Assembly (NCBI RefSeq): GCF_026891095.1
Contig: NZ_JAPTNL010000001.1
Location: 248,001-312,000 of the forward strand
Reading direction: 5' to 3'
Source: Roseovarius salincola
Lineage (GTDB): Bacteria; Pseudomonadota; Alphaproteobacteria; Rhodobacterales; Rhodobacteraceae
Length of the DNA stretch: 64,000 nt
Shown here in pieces: positions 43,400-52,951 of the stretch; the stretch's first letter is position 1, and each line of letters opens with the position of its first letter. Under the pieces are notes generated by a model, which worked only from the letters and a program-made list of their open reading frames with translations, ran no database searches and had not been told where the DNA came from. Made by a program: the position numbers and the translations under genes.

Positions 43400-44404
43400 A
43401 TGGCAGAGATGCAGGGCGCGCAGCCGGGTGCTGCGCCGGAGCAGGGCAACAGAATTGCAGGATTGACCAACCTGGCGGGGGCGGCGGTCTCCCTGATGCT
43501 GATCGTCGGGGTTGGTGTCTGGGGCTACAAGCTTCTGGTGCGCGATGTCAGCGGTGTGCCAGTGGTGCGCGCAGCCGAAGGGCCGCTGCGGGTTCAACCC
43601 GAGGATCCGGGCGGACGGCAGGCACTCAATCAGGGCTTTTCGGTCAATGCCGTCGCTGCCGATGGCACTGCCGGAAAACCCGCCGACCGTCTGATATTGG
43701 CGCCCAAACCGCTGGATCTGAGCCTCGAGGACGCACCCGCCAGCGAATTGGCGGCGGCGCGCCCCAAGCCGAAGCCGGAACCCGAGCCAGCCGCCGAAGC
43801 GACCCCGCGCGCCGAAGCAGGCGAACCCGCGCCCGCTGCGGATCAGCCGGTGCAACTCGCCTCTGTCGATGCGCTGGCCGCCGACCTTACCGATCAAAGC
43901 GACATGGCCGAGGCCGCCAGTGCCGACCCCGCGAGTGATCCCGCCCCGCAAGCCGAGGTCAAGCCAGAGCCCGTACAGGAGCCCGCCGTCGAGGCCGCCA
44001 TTGCCGAGGCGCTGCGCGTCGAGGGCGGGATCGGGCGCTCCCTGCGCCCGCAATTGCGCCCCGCATCGCTGGGGCAGCAACCCCGTCAGCAAACCGCCGC
44101 CGTCGCATCCGCCCAAAACGGGCCGCGCGATATCGACCCCGAGGCGGTCCCGGCAGGTACCCGCCTTGCGCAGCTCGGCGCATTTGAATCCGCCGACATC
44201 GCCCGCCAGGAATGGAAGCGCCTGGATGGGCGTTTCGGCGAATACCTGGAAGGCAAGGATCGCGTGATCCAGAAGGCGCAGAGCGGCGGTCGCACTTTCT
44301 ATCGCCTGCGCGCGATCGGTTTTGACGATCTGAGCGATGCGCGCCGCTTCTGCTCGGCGCTTGTGGCGGAAAACGCCGAATGCATCCCGGTGGTGACCCG
44401 TTGA
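43400..44404 (+). CDS. SPOR-domain membrane protein
   Basis: The 334-residue protein has a short cytoplasmic start, one membrane segment (about residues 25-46), and a long Pro/Ala/Glu-rich periplasmic linker (about 105-250). It ends in a C-terminal SPOR domain (TRLAQLGAFESADIARQEWKR near 260 and YRLRAIGFDDLSDARRFC near 310). SPOR domains bind denuded septal peptidoglycan. GAGGCGAGA precedes the ATG at 43400; an upstream start at 43331 lacks a site. The stop overlaps the TTG start of nagZ. The neighbourhood of nagZ and scpAB suits a role at division. Confidence 0.9.
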   Translation: MAEMQGAQPGAAPEQGNRIAGLTNLAGAAVSLMLIVGVGVWGYKLLVRDVSGVPVVRAAEGPLRVQPEDPGGRQALNQGFSVNAVAADGTAGKPADRLILAPKPLDLSLEDAPASELAAARPKPKPEPEPAAEATPRAEAGEPAPAADQPVQLASVDALAADLTDQSDMAEAASADPASDPAPQAEVKPEPVQEPAVEAAIAEALRVEGGIGRSLRPQLRPASLGQQPRQQTAAVASAQNGPRDIDPEAVPAGTRLAQLGAFESADIARQEWKRLDGRFGEYLEGKDRVIQKAQSGGRTFYRLRAIGFDDLSDARRFCSALVAENAECIPVVTR

Positions 44405-45411
44405 GCCGCCATTTCGGGGCCTGTATCCTGGATGCCGAGGGCCTGAAGCTCAGCGTTGAAGAGAAACGGCTGTTCTCACACGCCGACCCTTTCGGTTTTA
44501 TCCTCTTCGCGCGCAATATCGACACGCCCGATCAGGTCCGCGCGCTTTGCGCCGAGATGCGCGATGCCGTCGGCCGCGACGCCCCCATCACCATCGACCA
44601 GGAAGGCGGGCGCGTGCAGCGCCTGCGCGCGCCGCTCTGGCGCGAATGGCTTGCGCCGCTCGATCATGTGGCGGCAGCCGGGGCGGCGTGCGAAGAGGCG
44701 ATGTATTTGCGCTATCGCCTGATCGCCGCCGAACTGCGTGATCTCGGGATCGACAGCAATTGCGCGCCGCTGGTCGATGTGGCAGGTCCCGCAACCCATG
44801 ATTTCCTGCACAACCGCTGCTATGGCTGCGACCCTCACACGGTGGCGTGCATGGGGCGCGCGGTGGCGGATGGGTTGCTGGCGGGCGGCGTTCTGCCGGT
44901 GCTCAAGCATATTCCCGGACATGGCCGCGCGCAGGTGGACAGCCATCTCGACCTGCCCGTGGTCGATGCCGCCCATGAGGATCTGACCAGGATCGATTTC
45001 GCGCCCTTCCGCGCGCTCAATGACCTTCCGATCGGGATGACCGCACATCTGGTCTACAGCGCCATCGATCCGCGCGCGGCGACGCTTTCGCCGGTGATGA
45101 TGCGCCTCATCCGGGACGAGATCGGCTTTGACGGGCTGATCATGACCGACGATATCTCTATGAAGGCGCTCAAGGGGTCTTTGGCCGAAACAGCGCGCGC
45201 CGCGCTTGATGCGGGCTGTGATGTGGTGCTGCATTGCAATGGAACGCTGAGCGAACGCGCAGCCGTCGCCGACGCCTCCGGGCGCCTCTGCGCGACGGGT
45301 CAGGCCCGCGCCGAACGCGCCCTGGCCGCGCGGCGCCACCCCGACGAGGTTGACATTCCTGCTCTTGAGGCAAAGCTGGACGCGCTGATAAACGGGCGCG
45401 ATGATGGTTGA
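44401..45411 (+). CDS. nagZ: Beta-N-acetylhexosaminidase
   Basis: The 336-residue protein is a family 3 glycoside hydrolase NagZ, which removes GlcNAc from recycled muropeptides in the cytoplasm. Landmarks are the start RHFGACILDAEG, DPFGFILFARN near 33, ITIDQEGGRVQRLRAP near 63, and KHIPGHGRAQVDSHLDLP near 173 with the catalytic His loop. The nucleophile Asp is in LIMTDDISMKAL near 247. The chosen TTG at 44401 overlaps the stop of the SPOR gene; an ATG at 44380 would overlap it more. The stop overlaps the scpA start region. Confidence 0.92.
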   Translation: MSRHFGACILDAEGLKLSVEEKRLFSHADPFGFILFARNIDTPDQVRALCAEMRDAVGRDAPITIDQEGGRVQRLRAPLWREWLAPLDHVAAAGAACEEAMYLRYRLIAAELRDLGIDSNCAPLVDVAGPATHDFLHNRCYGCDPHTVACMGRAVADGLLAGGVLPVLKHIPGHGRAQVDSHLDLPVVDAAHEDLTRIDFAPFRALNDLPIGMTAHLVYSAIDPRAATLSPVMMRLIRDEIGFDGLIMTDDISMKALKGSLAETARAALDAGCDVVLHCNGTLSERAAVADASGRLCATGQARAERALAARRHPDEVDIPALEAKLDALINGRDDG

Positions 45412-46195
45412 GGATGAATTCGAGGAAGGTCAAGCGCGGGTCGTTCCTGTGTCCGAACGCGTGGCCGCCGAGGCGCTGATCGTCGATATCGACGGGTTCG
45501 AAGGCCCTCTCGATGTGCTGCTGACACTTGGGCGCACGCAGAAGGTGGACTTGCGCAAGGTCTCGATCCTCGAGCTGGCGCGCCAATACCTCGCCTTTGT
45601 CGATCAGGCCAAGCAGCTACGCATCGAACTCGCGGCCGATTACCTCGTGATGGCCGCCTGGCTCGCCTTTCTCAAATCGCGCCTGCTGTTGCCGCCCGAT
45701 CCCACCGAAGAAGGACCTTCGGGCGAGGAAATGGCCGCACATCTGGCCTTTCAGCTCGAACGCCTTCAGGCGATGCGCGAACATGCCGCCATGCTGATGG
45801 CGCGCGACCAGCTGGGCCGCGATTTCTTTGCGCGTGGCATCCCCGAGGATGTCACCCGCGTCAAGCGCGTGACCTACACCGCGACACTTCTGGACCTCAT
45901 GCAGGGCTATGCGCGCATCCGCACCAAGGATGAATTCCGCCCCTATTCGATGGACCGCGAATCGGTCTTCACCATGGAACAGGCGCTTGAACGGATGCGC
46001 TCGCTCATTGGATTCGCGGGCACCTGGACCGACATCTCCACCTATCTGCCCGAAGGCTTCACCAGCGATGCCGCCCGAATCCGCTCGGCCACGGCATCGA
46101 CATTCGCCGCGTCCCTGGAACTGGCCAAGGAAGGCAAGATCGAGCTGCGCCAATCCGATACATTCGCCCCGATAGAACTGCGCCGGAAAGATTAG
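45401..46195 (+). CDS. scpA: Segregation and condensation protein A
   Basis: The 264-residue protein is the kleisin ScpA of the SMC-ScpAB condensin. Landmarks are VDIDGFEGPLDVLLTLGRTQKVDLRK near 28-53, YLVMAAWLAFLKSRLLLPP near 80-98, and the C-terminal winged-helix part. The ATG at 45401 lies inside the last codons of nagZ, with an ATG at 45404 as alternative. The gene is followed 4 bp later by scpB. The pair works with SMC to compact and segregate chromosomes. Confidence 0.94.
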   Translation: MMVEDEFEEGQARVVPVSERVAAEALIVDIDGFEGPLDVLLTLGRTQKVDLRKVSILELARQYLAFVDQAKQLRIELAADYLVMAAWLAFLKSRLLLPPDPTEEGPSGEEMAAHLAFQLERLQAMREHAAMLMARDQLGRDFFARGIPEDVTRVKRVTYTATLLDLMQGYARIRTKDEFRPYSMDRESVFTMEQALERMRSLIGFAGTWTDISTYLPEGFTSDAARIRSATASTFAASLELAKEGKIELRQSDTFAPIELRRKD

Positions 46196-46199
46196 GAAC

Positions 46200-46865
46200 A
46201 TGTCAGAAGACACTGAAAAAGAGGAAGAAAGCCTTTTCGCGGCGCCCCCCATCGCCGAACAGGAGCGCATGTGCGAAGCGATCCTCTTCGCCACTGCGCA
46301 ACCCGTCACCCTCAAGGAAATGGAAGCCCGGATGCCGCATGGATGCGACGCTGCAGAGGCGCTGGCGCATTTGCGAAAACGATACGAGGGGCGCGGTGTG
46401 CGGGTGGTCAAGGTTGGCGATGCATGGGCGATGCGTACCGCGCCCGACCTGGGTTTCCTGATGCAGAAGGAAACCGTGGAAACCCGCAAGCTCAGCCGCG
46501 CGGCGATCGAAACGCTGGCGATCATCTCCTATCACCAGCCGGTGACGCGCGCCGAGATCGAAGAGATCCGCGGCGTCTCGGTCAGCCGGGGCACGGTCGA
46601 TCAACTGCTGGAGATGGAGTGGATCCGCTTTGGCCGCCGCAAGATGACGCCGGGGCGGCCCGTGACCTTCGTCGTCACGCAAACCTTCCTCGATCATTTC
46701 GGCCTCGAATCCGCGCGCGATCTGCCCGGTCTCAAGGAGCTGCGTGCCGCCGGACTTCTGGAAAACCGCCCGCCGCCCGGCTCCATGCCGCAAGCCGGCG
46801 ACGGTGAAGCCGATGAGGGTGACGAGGCAGAAGCCGAGGACCAGAGCGAGCTTTTTGAAGAGTAA
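46200..46865 (+). CDS. scpB: Segregation and condensation protein B
   Basis: The 221-residue protein is ScpB, a dimer of winged-helix domains that binds ScpA. Landmarks are CEAILFATAQPVTLKEMEARM near 24-44, LSRAAIETLAIISYHQPVTRAEIEEIRG near 98-125 and the second winged helix GRRKMTPGRPVTF. The C-terminus is acidic (EADEGDEAEAEDQSELFEE). It is the last gene of the argS run. Confidence 0.95.
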   Translation: MSEDTEKEEESLFAAPPIAEQERMCEAILFATAQPVTLKEMEARMPHGCDAAEALAHLRKRYEGRGVRVVKVGDAWAMRTAPDLGFLMQKETVETRKLSRAAIETLAIISYHQPVTRAEIEEIRGVSVSRGTVDQLLEMEWIRFGRRKMTPGRPVTFVVTQTFLDHFGLESARDLPGLKELRAAGLLENRPPPGSMPQAGDGEADEGDEAEAEDQSELFEE

Positions 46866-46948
46866 TCGCGCTTTTCGGGGCCGAAACGCCCTGAAATCGG
46901 CGTGGTTTCATGCTATGTCACGCCAATGAGGCAAAAAGCGAGGCTATC

Positions 46949-47179
46949 ATGAACGCCAATCGGATCATTTCAATGATCATCCGCATGGTCATGCGCCAAG
47001 TTATGAGCCGCGGTGTGAATGCCGGGGTCAAGGCAATGGGCAACCGCAAGGGCAAGACGCAGTCGTCGGCGCAGGGTGGCCAACAGCAGGCCGGACAGGG
47101 GCAGGGGCCTGACACGCGCAAGACGCAGCAGCGCGCCCGTCAGGCCATGCGCATCGGTCGTCGATTCGGCAAGTTCTGA
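46949..47179 (+). CDS. Small basic protein of unknown function
   Basis: The 76-residue protein begins MNANRIISMIIRMVMRQVMSR (GAGGC before the ATG at 46949) and is rich in Met, Arg, Gln and Gly. The first 20 residues form an amphipathic or membrane-associated helix, and the rest is a Gln/Gly-rich linker and a basic tail (TRKTQQRARQAMRIGRRFG). The position after scpB is taken by tatA in some alphaproteobacteria, but this is not TatA. I do not recognise it. Confidence 0.6.
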   Translation: MNANRIISMIIRMVMRQVMSRGVNAGVKAMGNRKGKTQSSAQGGQQQAGQGQGPDTRKTQQRARQAMRIGRRFGKF

Positions 47180-47187
47180 ACCCGCGC

Positions 47188-48264
47188 TCAGCGCGCGCGG
47201 AAATGCTTGGACAGTTTCAGCCCCTGTCCCTGGTAATTCGAGCTGATTCCCGCGCCGTATAGCTGCGCGGGTTCCTGATCCATCTTCTCATAGACCAGCC
47301 GCCCCACGATCTGTCCGTGTTCCAGCACAAAGGGCGCCTCGTGGCAGCGCACTTCCAGCACGCCGCGCGACCCTGCGCCTCCGGCTGCGTCATGGCCGAA
47401 ACCGGGGTCGAAGAAGCCCGCATAATGCACCCGGAATTCCCCCACCATCGCAAGGTAAGGCGCCATTTCGGCTGCATAGGCGGGCGGGATATGCACCGCC
47501 TCGCGGCTGACCAGGATATAGAACGCGCCGGGATCGAGGATGATGCGGCCATTCTCGGAATGCACCTCCTCCCAATACTCGCCCGGGTCATAGCCGCCGA
47601 TATTGTCCAGATCGATCACCCCGGTATGGGGCTTTGCGCGATAGCCCACCAGCGTCCCGCTCCGCGGCCTCAGATCGACCGAAAATCCCAGCCCGTCATC
47701 AATGACCGCGTCACCATCCACCAGCGGCATACTGGCATGAAGCGCGCTGAGCGCCTCATCGTTCAGCACCGCCTGACCGTCGCGAAAACGGATCTGGTTG
47801 AGCCGCATGCCGGGACGCACCAGCACCGAAAAAGAGCGCGGGCAGATCTCGGCGTAAAGCGGGCCATGATAGCCCGCCTGGATCCGGTCGAATTCGGTGC
47901 CGCCATCGGTAATGGTGCGCGTCAGCAGGTCCAGCCGCCCGGTCGATGACTTGGCATTGGTGACGGCCTGCAACTGCGGCGGCAGGTCCAAAACCTCCAT
48001 CAAGGGCACGACATAAACACAGCCCTTTTCCAGAACCGCGCCTTCGCGCAGGTCGATGCGGTGCATCTCGAACTCGTCGAGACGTTCGGCGACACTGCAG
48101 TCCTGACCGGCCAGGAATGATGCGCGCACGCGGTAAGCCACGCTGCCAAGCCTCAGATCGAGGCTCGCAGGCTGAACCTGTTCGGGAAGAACGGGTTTTT
48201 GCGCCGAAAGGCGGCCATCGGCGATCAGGGCCGAAATCTGCTGGCTGGCAAGAACACCGGTCAT
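47188..48264 (-). CDS. dcd: Long-form dCTP deaminase
   Basis: The 358-residue protein is the double-length dCTP deaminase found in many alphaproteobacteria. The first half has NAKSSTGRLDLLTR (near 105), GPLYAEICPRSFSV (catalytic Glu near 138), and PGMRLNQIRF. The second half repeats the fold (DPGAFYILVSREAVHIPP, HYAGFFDPGFG, HGQIVGRLVYEKM). It converts dCTP to dUTP for thymidylate supply. GGGGATGAG precedes the ATG at 48264. A near-perfect hairpin (48289-48316) lies just upstream, near the tRNA-Pro gene. Confidence 0.92.
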   Translation of the reverse strand: MTGVLASQQISALIADGRLSAQKPVLPEQVQPASLDLRLGSVAYRVRASFLAGQDCSVAERLDEFEMHRIDLREGAVLEKGCVYVVPLMEVLDLPPQLQAVTNAKSSTGRLDLLTRTITDGGTEFDRIQAGYHGPLYAEICPRSFSVLVRPGMRLNQIRFRDGQAVLNDEALSALHASMPLVDGDAVIDDGLGFSVDLRPRSGTLVGYRAKPHTGVIDLDNIGGYDPGEYWEEVHSENGRIILDPGAFYILVSREAVHIPPAYAAEMAPYLAMVGEFRVHYAGFFDPGFGHDAAGGAGSRGVLEVRCHEAPFVLEHGQIVGRLVYEKMDQEPAQLYGAGISSNYQGQGLKLSKHFRAR

Positions 48265-48345
48265 CTCATCCCCCAGTTCCTTGGGCACGGGCGCCCCGGG
48301 TGTCTGCCGGGCGCCCCTGCCGGGGCGATTATGGGGGCGGTGAAA

Positions 48346-48422
48346 TGGTCGGGCTAGCAGGATTCGAACCTGCGACCTCCCGTCCCCCAGACGGACGCGC
48401 TACCAGACTGCGCTATAGCCCG
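48346..48422 (-). tRNA. tRNA-Pro (GGG)
   Basis: Read on the minus strand, acceptor arms CGGGCTA and TAGCCCG pair. The D arm is GCGC/GCGC, the anticodon stem is TCCGT/ACGGG, and the loop CTGGGGG has the anticodon GGG. The T arm contains GGTTCGAATCC. The CCA end is encoded. The gene is 77 nt long and lies between dcd and the MerR gene. Confidence 0.95.
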
Positions 48423-48497
48423 ACATGAGGCCGTTACATACCGGTTTTGGCACCGGGAACAAGAGGGGAAATGGGAAATTTCCGATCACCTGCCGCG

Positions 48498-49430
48498 TTA
48501 CGACGGGCCTTTGCCTGTGATGGCGCGTAGACGGTCGCACAATGTGGCCAGCCTTGCTTGTTGCTCGGCGTCGAGAGAGCCCGAGAATCGCGCGAGCTCT
48601 GTCAGAAACCCGGTCGGGGCAGGGGTGGTGTCAGGCGGATCGTCGGGCACCTCGACGATCGCAGGCCGGGGTGCGGCGGGGGGATCTTCGGCCGGGGGCG
48701 CCGCCTCCGTGGCGCTCTCTGCCTCTGTCCCGGGCGCCGTATCGGCCTCGACCGGCGTCGTGTCGACAGGCGCCGCATCGTTCTGATCCTCTTCGGTGCC
48801 CTGCGGGTGGTTCGGACTCGAGGGAACCGGCTCGGCGTCCTCCTCGTTGTCCCGGGCAGGGCCTTCATCACCGCTGTCGTCCCCGGTACTATTCCCGGTC
48901 TCGTCCTCGCGCGCGTCGGCCTCGGCCTCCGATGTTTCGGGCAAGGTGGAGGTGGTCATCTCCGGGGGCGCATCGGGGGGTGCTTCTTCGCCTTGGGCAT
49001 CAGAAGGCATGCTTTCAGCCGACTGGGCGTCCTGCGTGTCTTCCTCAGCGGTTTGTGCGGCACTCCCGCCTTTGAAATTCAGCACCTGCGCGGTTTCGGG
49101 CGGGGCTTCGGGCGCGACCTCAAGCCCGAGGTCCCCAGAATCGCCGGCCTCGCCGTCCAGCGGTTGCGACAGCGCGGCGACATGCTTGATGCCTTGTTCC
49201 CGAAGGATTTTCTGCACGCCCTTGATGGTCATGCCATCCTCGTGCAGCAGCTTCTTGATCCCGCTCAGCAGCTGCATGTCGGCGGGCCGGTAATAGCGTC
49301 GCCCGCCCGCGCGCTTCACGGGTTTGACCTGGCTGAACTTACTTTCCCAGAAGCGCAGAACATGCGCGGGTGTTTCCAGCCAGTCGGCTACTTCGCTGAT
49401 CGTGCGGAAGGCGTCGGCTGATTTGGCCAT
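48498..49430 (-). CDS. MerR-family regulator with acidic tail
   Basis: The 310-residue protein begins with a MerR helix-turn-helix ([25 protein letters not shown] near 8-32, then [12 protein letters not shown]). After about residue 85 comes a long acidic, Pro/Glu/Asp-rich low-complexity region (about 90-265). A helical end follows ([21 protein letters not shown]). The HTH resembles the MerR protein that follows ihfA in other alphaproteobacteria. The long tail is far bigger than the DNA-binding part. No effector Cys is obvious. It is 14 bp from ihfA on the same strand. Confidence 0.9.
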   Translation of the reverse strand: MAKSADAFRTISEVADWLETPAHVLRFWESKFSQVKPVKRAGGRRYYRPADMQLLSGIKKLLHEDGMTIKGVQKILREQGIKHVAALSQPLDGEAGDSGDLGLEVAPEAPPETAQVLNFKGGSAAQTAEEDTQDAQSAESMPSDAQGEEAPPDAPPEMTTSTLPETSEAEADAREDETGNSTGDDSGDEGPARDNEEDAEPVPSSPNHPQGTEEDQNDAAPVDTTPVEADTAPGTEAESATEAAPPAEDPPAAPRPAIVEVPDDPPDTTPAPTGFLTELARFSGSLDAEQQARLATLCDRLRAITGKGPS

Positions 49431-49444
49431 CTCCGGCTTGTGTC

Positions 49445-49747
49445 CTAGCTTTTGTTGCCGTCGGCGACCCGGTCCTTCATCAGATGCGACGGACGAAATG
49501 TCAGTACGCGGCGAGGGTTGATCGGCACTTCCTCGCCGGTCTTCGGATTGCGCCCGACCCGTGCGGATTTCTCGCGCACGGAAAAGGTCCCGAAAGACGA
49601 AATCTTGACTTGTTCACCGCGAACCAGCGCGTCGGACATATGTGACAACACTGTTTCCACGAGCTGCGCTGAATCATTGCGCGACAAGCCAACTTCCCTG
49701 AAGACGGCCTCGCTCAGATCCATTCTGGTAATTGTTTTCTCGCTCAT
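49445..49747 (-). CDS. ihfA: Integration host factor alpha subunit
   Basis: The 100-residue protein is the alpha subunit of IHF, a DNA-bending HU-family heterodimer. Landmarks are [19 protein letters not shown] at the start and the DNA arm [20 protein letters not shown] near 65-84 with the Pro that intercalates between bases. Length is typical. It lies between fabH and the MerR gene, as in many alphaproteobacteria. Confidence 0.95.
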   Translation of the reverse strand: MSEKTITRMDLSEAVFREVGLSRNDSAQLVETVLSHMSDALVRGEQVKISSFGTFSVREKSARVGRNPKTGEEVPINPRRVLTFRPSHLMKDRVADGNKS

Positions 49748-49851
49748 CTCATCCCCTCTGTCCTTGGCAGACTGTAGGGCGGAAGGAATTTCCGAGTCAA
49801 TGTCAACGACTTGCGAACGGCTCTTTAAGCGAAAACAGGTCGCGCGCGCAT

Positions 49852-50826
49852 CTACCAGCGCAGCACGACCGAACCCCAGGCCAGACCGCCGCCGATCGCT
49901 TCGGACAGCACCAGGTCGCCGCGCTTGATCTGTCCGCGCGCCACACCCACCGACAGCGCCAGAGGGATCGAGGCCGCCGACGTGTTCCCGTGGTCTTGCA
50001 CGGTGACGATCACATGGTCCATCGACACGCCCATCTTCCTGGCGGTGCCCTGGATGATGCGGATATTGGCCTGATGCGGCACGATCCAGTCCACATCCCC
50101 GCCGCTCAGCCCGATCTTGGCCAGCGCGGTTTCCGCGGTGCTGGCCAGTTTCTCGACCGCCTGACGGAACAGTGGATTGCCCTGCATGCGCAGCTTGCCC
50201 GCATCCCCTGTCGTCGAGACCCCGCCATCGACGTAAAGCATCTCGCGATAGCGCCCGTCGGAATTGAGATCGGCGGACAGGATCCCGCGATCCTCGTTCG
50301 TGCCCTCACCTTCGCCCGCGCGCAGCACCAGTGCCCCGGCACCATCGCCGAACAGCACGCAGGTGGAGCGGTCGTTCCAGTCCATGATCCGGCTGAAGGT
50401 CTCGGCCCCGATCACCAGCAGGGACCGGGCCTGACCGCACATGATCAGCGCGTTGGCAGTGGTCAGCGCATAGATGAACCCGGCACAGACCGCCTGCACG
50501 TCGAATGCAAAGCCGCCCGTCATGCCCAGCTCTTGCTGCACCATGGTGGCGACCGACGGAAAGGTCAGGTCGGGCGTCGAGGTGGCGACGATGATTCCGT
50601 CGACATCCGCCGCGCTCAGCCCCGCATCCGCCAGCGCCGCGCGCGCCGCATGCACCGCGAGGTCCGATGTGGTCTGGCCCTCGGCAGCGAAATGCCGTCG
50701 CTCGATACCCGAGCGCGTACGGATCCACTCGTCGGATGTGTCGAGTGTCTTTTCGAATTCGGAGTTGGGAACGATACGGTCCGGCAAGTAGTGCCCGACG
50801 CCTTCCACGACGGCGCGCAGCGTCAT
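49852..50826 (-). CDS. fabH: 3-oxoacyl-ACP synthase III
   Basis: The 324-residue protein is beta-ketoacyl-ACP synthase III, which starts fatty acid synthesis by condensing acetyl-CoA with malonyl-ACP. The catalytic Cys is in [12 protein letters not shown] (near 113), the His in VPHQANIRI (near 250) and the Asn in [10 protein letters not shown] (near 280). The ATG at 50826 overlaps the stop of plsX (ATGA), so the two are coupled. The gene order rpmF-plsX-fabH-ihfA is conserved in alphaproteobacteria. Confidence 0.96.
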   Translation of the reverse strand: MTLRAVVEGVGHYLPDRIVPNSEFEKTLDTSDEWIRTRSGIERRHFAAEGQTTSDLAVHAARAALADAGLSAADVDGIIVATSTPDLTFPSVATMVQQELGMTGGFAFDVQAVCAGFIYALTTANALIMCGQARSLLVIGAETFSRIMDWNDRSTCVLFGDGAGALVLRAGEGEGTNEDRGILSADLNSDGRYREMLYVDGGVSTTGDAGKLRMQGNPLFRQAVEKLASTAETALAKIGLSGGDVDWIVPHQANIRIIQGTARKMGVSMDHVIVTVQDHGNTSAASIPLALSVGVARGQIKRGDLVLSEAIGGGLAWGSVVLRW

Positions 50827-51929
50827 TCGGTTTCACCGTTGTCTGATTTGTTCGTTGCGGCATCTTGGTCAAGCATGCTGGCGGATGCAACCCGTGCCGC
50901 CAGTTTTTCGGTAAAGCCGGTCTCTGCCAGCTCGAAAGCCAGCTTCACGGCCGCCGATACGCCGGTTGCATCCGCTGCGCCGTGCGATTTTACCACCGTG
51001 CCGTTCAGGCCCAGGAACACACCGCCATTGGCGCGGCGCGGGTCGATTCGCTTCTTCAGGCGCTGCAATGACGTATAGGCCAGCACCGAGGCCAGCCGCG
51101 ACAGTGGGGAATACTGGAACGCCTCTCGCAGAAGCGCCGAGATCAGCGATGCGATGCCTTCGCCGGTCTTCAGCGCGACATTGCCGGTGAACCCGTCGGT
51201 CACGATCACGTCGCACAGCGTGCCGGGCAGGTCGCGTCCCTCGACGAAACCGACGAACTCGAAATCCGCCGTCCGTGCATTGGCGGAAATCAGGTCATGG
51301 GCTTCCTTGAGTTCGGCACGGCCCTTGTGCTCCTCGGTGCCCACATTGAGCAACCCGACGCGCGGCTTGGTCAGCCCGAAACCGTTGCGCGCATAGGAGG
51401 TGCCCATCAGCGCGTATTGCATCAGGTCCTTGGCGTCGGCGCGGATATCGGCACCGCCATCCAGCATGATGTTGAACCCCTGCGGGTTGCGCGAGGGCCA
51501 CATGACGGCGATCGCCGGGCGATAGATGCCGGTCAGCTTGCGCAGCCGCATCACCGACAACAGCATCAGGGCGCCGGTATTGCCGCAGGAAACACAGACC
51601 GTCGCCTCGCCATCGCGCACCGATTCCAGCGCCGACCACATCGAGGTTTCACGCCCGGTGCGCAGCACCTGGCTGGGTTTGTCCTCCATCTGCACCACAT
51701 CAGGCGCATTGCGGATTTCGCAGCGCCCATGCAGATGGCGCCGCTTGGAGACCAGCGGCTTCAGCACATCCTCGGGACCATGCAGGATGAATCCGATATC
51801 GGGGTTCTTCTTGGCGGAATGCGAAATGCCGGCAACAACGGTCGCCGGCCCCTCGTCGCCGCCCATGGCGTCTACGGATATGATGGTGCGTCCGGCACCC
51901 GCCTTAGATTCTTCCATCCGTGCGGTCAT
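50823..51929 (-). CDS. plsX: Phosphate acyltransferase PlsX
   Basis: The 368-residue protein makes acyl-phosphate from acyl-ACP in phospholipid synthesis. Landmarks are ISVDAMGGDEGPATVV near 17-32, VSCGNTGALMLLS near 113, and DGFTGNVALKTGEGIA near 244. The ATG at 51929 gives MTARMEESK; an ATG at 51917 is an alternative start. It follows rpmF by 23 bp and overlaps fabH. Confidence 0.95.
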   Translation of the reverse strand: MTARMEESKAGAGRTIISVDAMGGDEGPATVVAGISHSAKKNPDIGFILHGPEDVLKPLVSKRRHLHGRCEIRNAPDVVQMEDKPSQVLRTGRETSMWSALESVRDGEATVCVSCGNTGALMLLSVMRLRKLTGIYRPAIAVMWPSRNPQGFNIMLDGGADIRADAKDLMQYALMGTSYARNGFGLTKPRVGLLNVGTEEHKGRAELKEAHDLISANARTADFEFVGFVEGRDLPGTLCDVIVTDGFTGNVALKTGEGIASLISALLREAFQYSPLSRLASVLAYTSLQRLKKRIDPRRANGGVFLGLNGTVVKSHGAADATGVSAAVKLAFELAETGFTEKLAARVASASMLDQDAATNKSDNGETE

Positions 51930-51952
51930 GCGGACGCTCGCCTTCTGAATGT

Positions 51953-52159
51953 TCAGGCCGCGTCTTCGTCCAGATCGACTTCGTCAACCATGGCGACGAC
52001 TTCGCGGCCGGCATAATGGCCACACGCCGCGCAGACATGGTGCGGACGCTTCAGCTCGCCACAATTTGGGCATTCGTTCGGGTTGGCCGCAACCAGCGAG
52101 TCATGTGCCCGGCGGTTGTTGCGGCGCGATTTCGATACCTTGTTCTGTTGGACAGCCAT
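51953..52159 (-). CDS. rpmF: Ribosomal protein bL32
   Basis: The 68-residue protein is ribosomal protein L32. The start [20 protein letters not shown] and the zinc-ribbon [20 protein letters not shown] (two CxxC pairs) are typical. It lies between the DUF177 gene and plsX, on the same strand, in the conserved order. Confidence 0.97.
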   Translation of the reverse strand: MAVQQNKVSKSRRNNRRAHDSLVAANPNECPNCGELKRPHHVCAACGHYAGREVVAMVDEVDLDEDAA

Positions 52160-52310
52160 GTCGCAACCTCAATTCCTGTGGGCCATCACGGCCCGGTTTC
52201 ACGAGTGTCCGCGGCTCATAATCGTTAGCGAGCCTTCGGTTCAACCCCAAATTCCGATGAGAGCGCGAAAATACAGCGAATCCGGGACAGGGCAAGTGGT
52301 TTTTTCCGTG

Positions 52311-52865
52311 TCACTCATCACGTTCGAGTTTCTGTTTCAACCCGGCCAGTGCCGCAAAGGGCTTGGTCTCTTCGTCCTTGATGGGCTCGGCGCCGGGTGG
52401 AGTGAATTCACCTTTCTCCAATTCCGCATCGTCGCGGCGCGGATAGTCGGGCAGGGCCAGCGTCAGCGCCTCGATCATCACCGCTTCAAGGTCGATCGTA
52501 TCGCGCAGGGGCTCGACGGATTCGTCCTCGGGCATCTCGATCTCGTCGCTTTCGGGCGTTTGCGCCATATCAGCCGCGAAAAGCCGACTCACGTCCTCGT
52601 CCAGCCGCGTCGTCACTGGCGCCAGCGACACGACGCAAGGCTGCACCACGGTTGCCCCAAGGCGCGCATCAAGCCGCCAGTCGCGCTTGCCCTCGGACCG
52701 CAGTTCGCCCGTGAATGACAGCTTGCGCAACGCAAGCAGGTCGAGATGCGCCCGAATCCGTTCCATTGTGGCGTTGTCGGGACGCAGGTTGAAGCCAAGT
52801 GGCCTGTGCGGCGACAGCTCGGTTATGCGAAATACCGTCTTCGGTGTCGTGTCGTCCTGTGCCAA
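52311..52865 (-). CDS. DUF177 (YceD) protein
   Basis: This product of about 184 residues belongs to DUF177/YceD, linked to 23S rRNA and ribosome biogenesis and always near rpmF. Landmarks are FRITELSPHRPLGFNLRP near 12-29 and CVVSLAPVTTRLDEDVSRLF (near 78) with a conserved Cys. The C-terminal half is acidic. The start is uncertain: a TTG at 52865 is preceded by AAGGAAG, while an ATG at 52925 would add 20 residues but has a weak site. It is divergent from bamE. Confidence 0.85.
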   Translation of the reverse strand: MAQDDTTPKTVFRITELSPHRPLGFNLRPDNATMERIRAHLDLLALRKLSFTGELRSEGKRDWRLDARLGATVVQPCVVSLAPVTTRLDEDVSRLFAADMAQTPESDEIEMPEDESVEPLRDTIDLEAVMIEALTLALPDYPRRDDAELEKGEFTPPGAEPIKDEETKPFAALAGLKQKLERDE

Positions 52866-52951
52866 GCCGGAGTCTTCCTTTCTTGAACCAGTGGGCCACC
52901 TTGTTGTAAGCGGGATAAAAGGCATATCGGGCCAAGATCAAGAGGGCGGAG

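Noticed and set aside
48289-48316. GGGCGCCC / GGGCGCCC hairpin between dcd and tRNA-Pro
   Set aside because: The stem is strong, but there is no T-run on either strand and the sequence is pure GC, so its role as a terminator is not supported.
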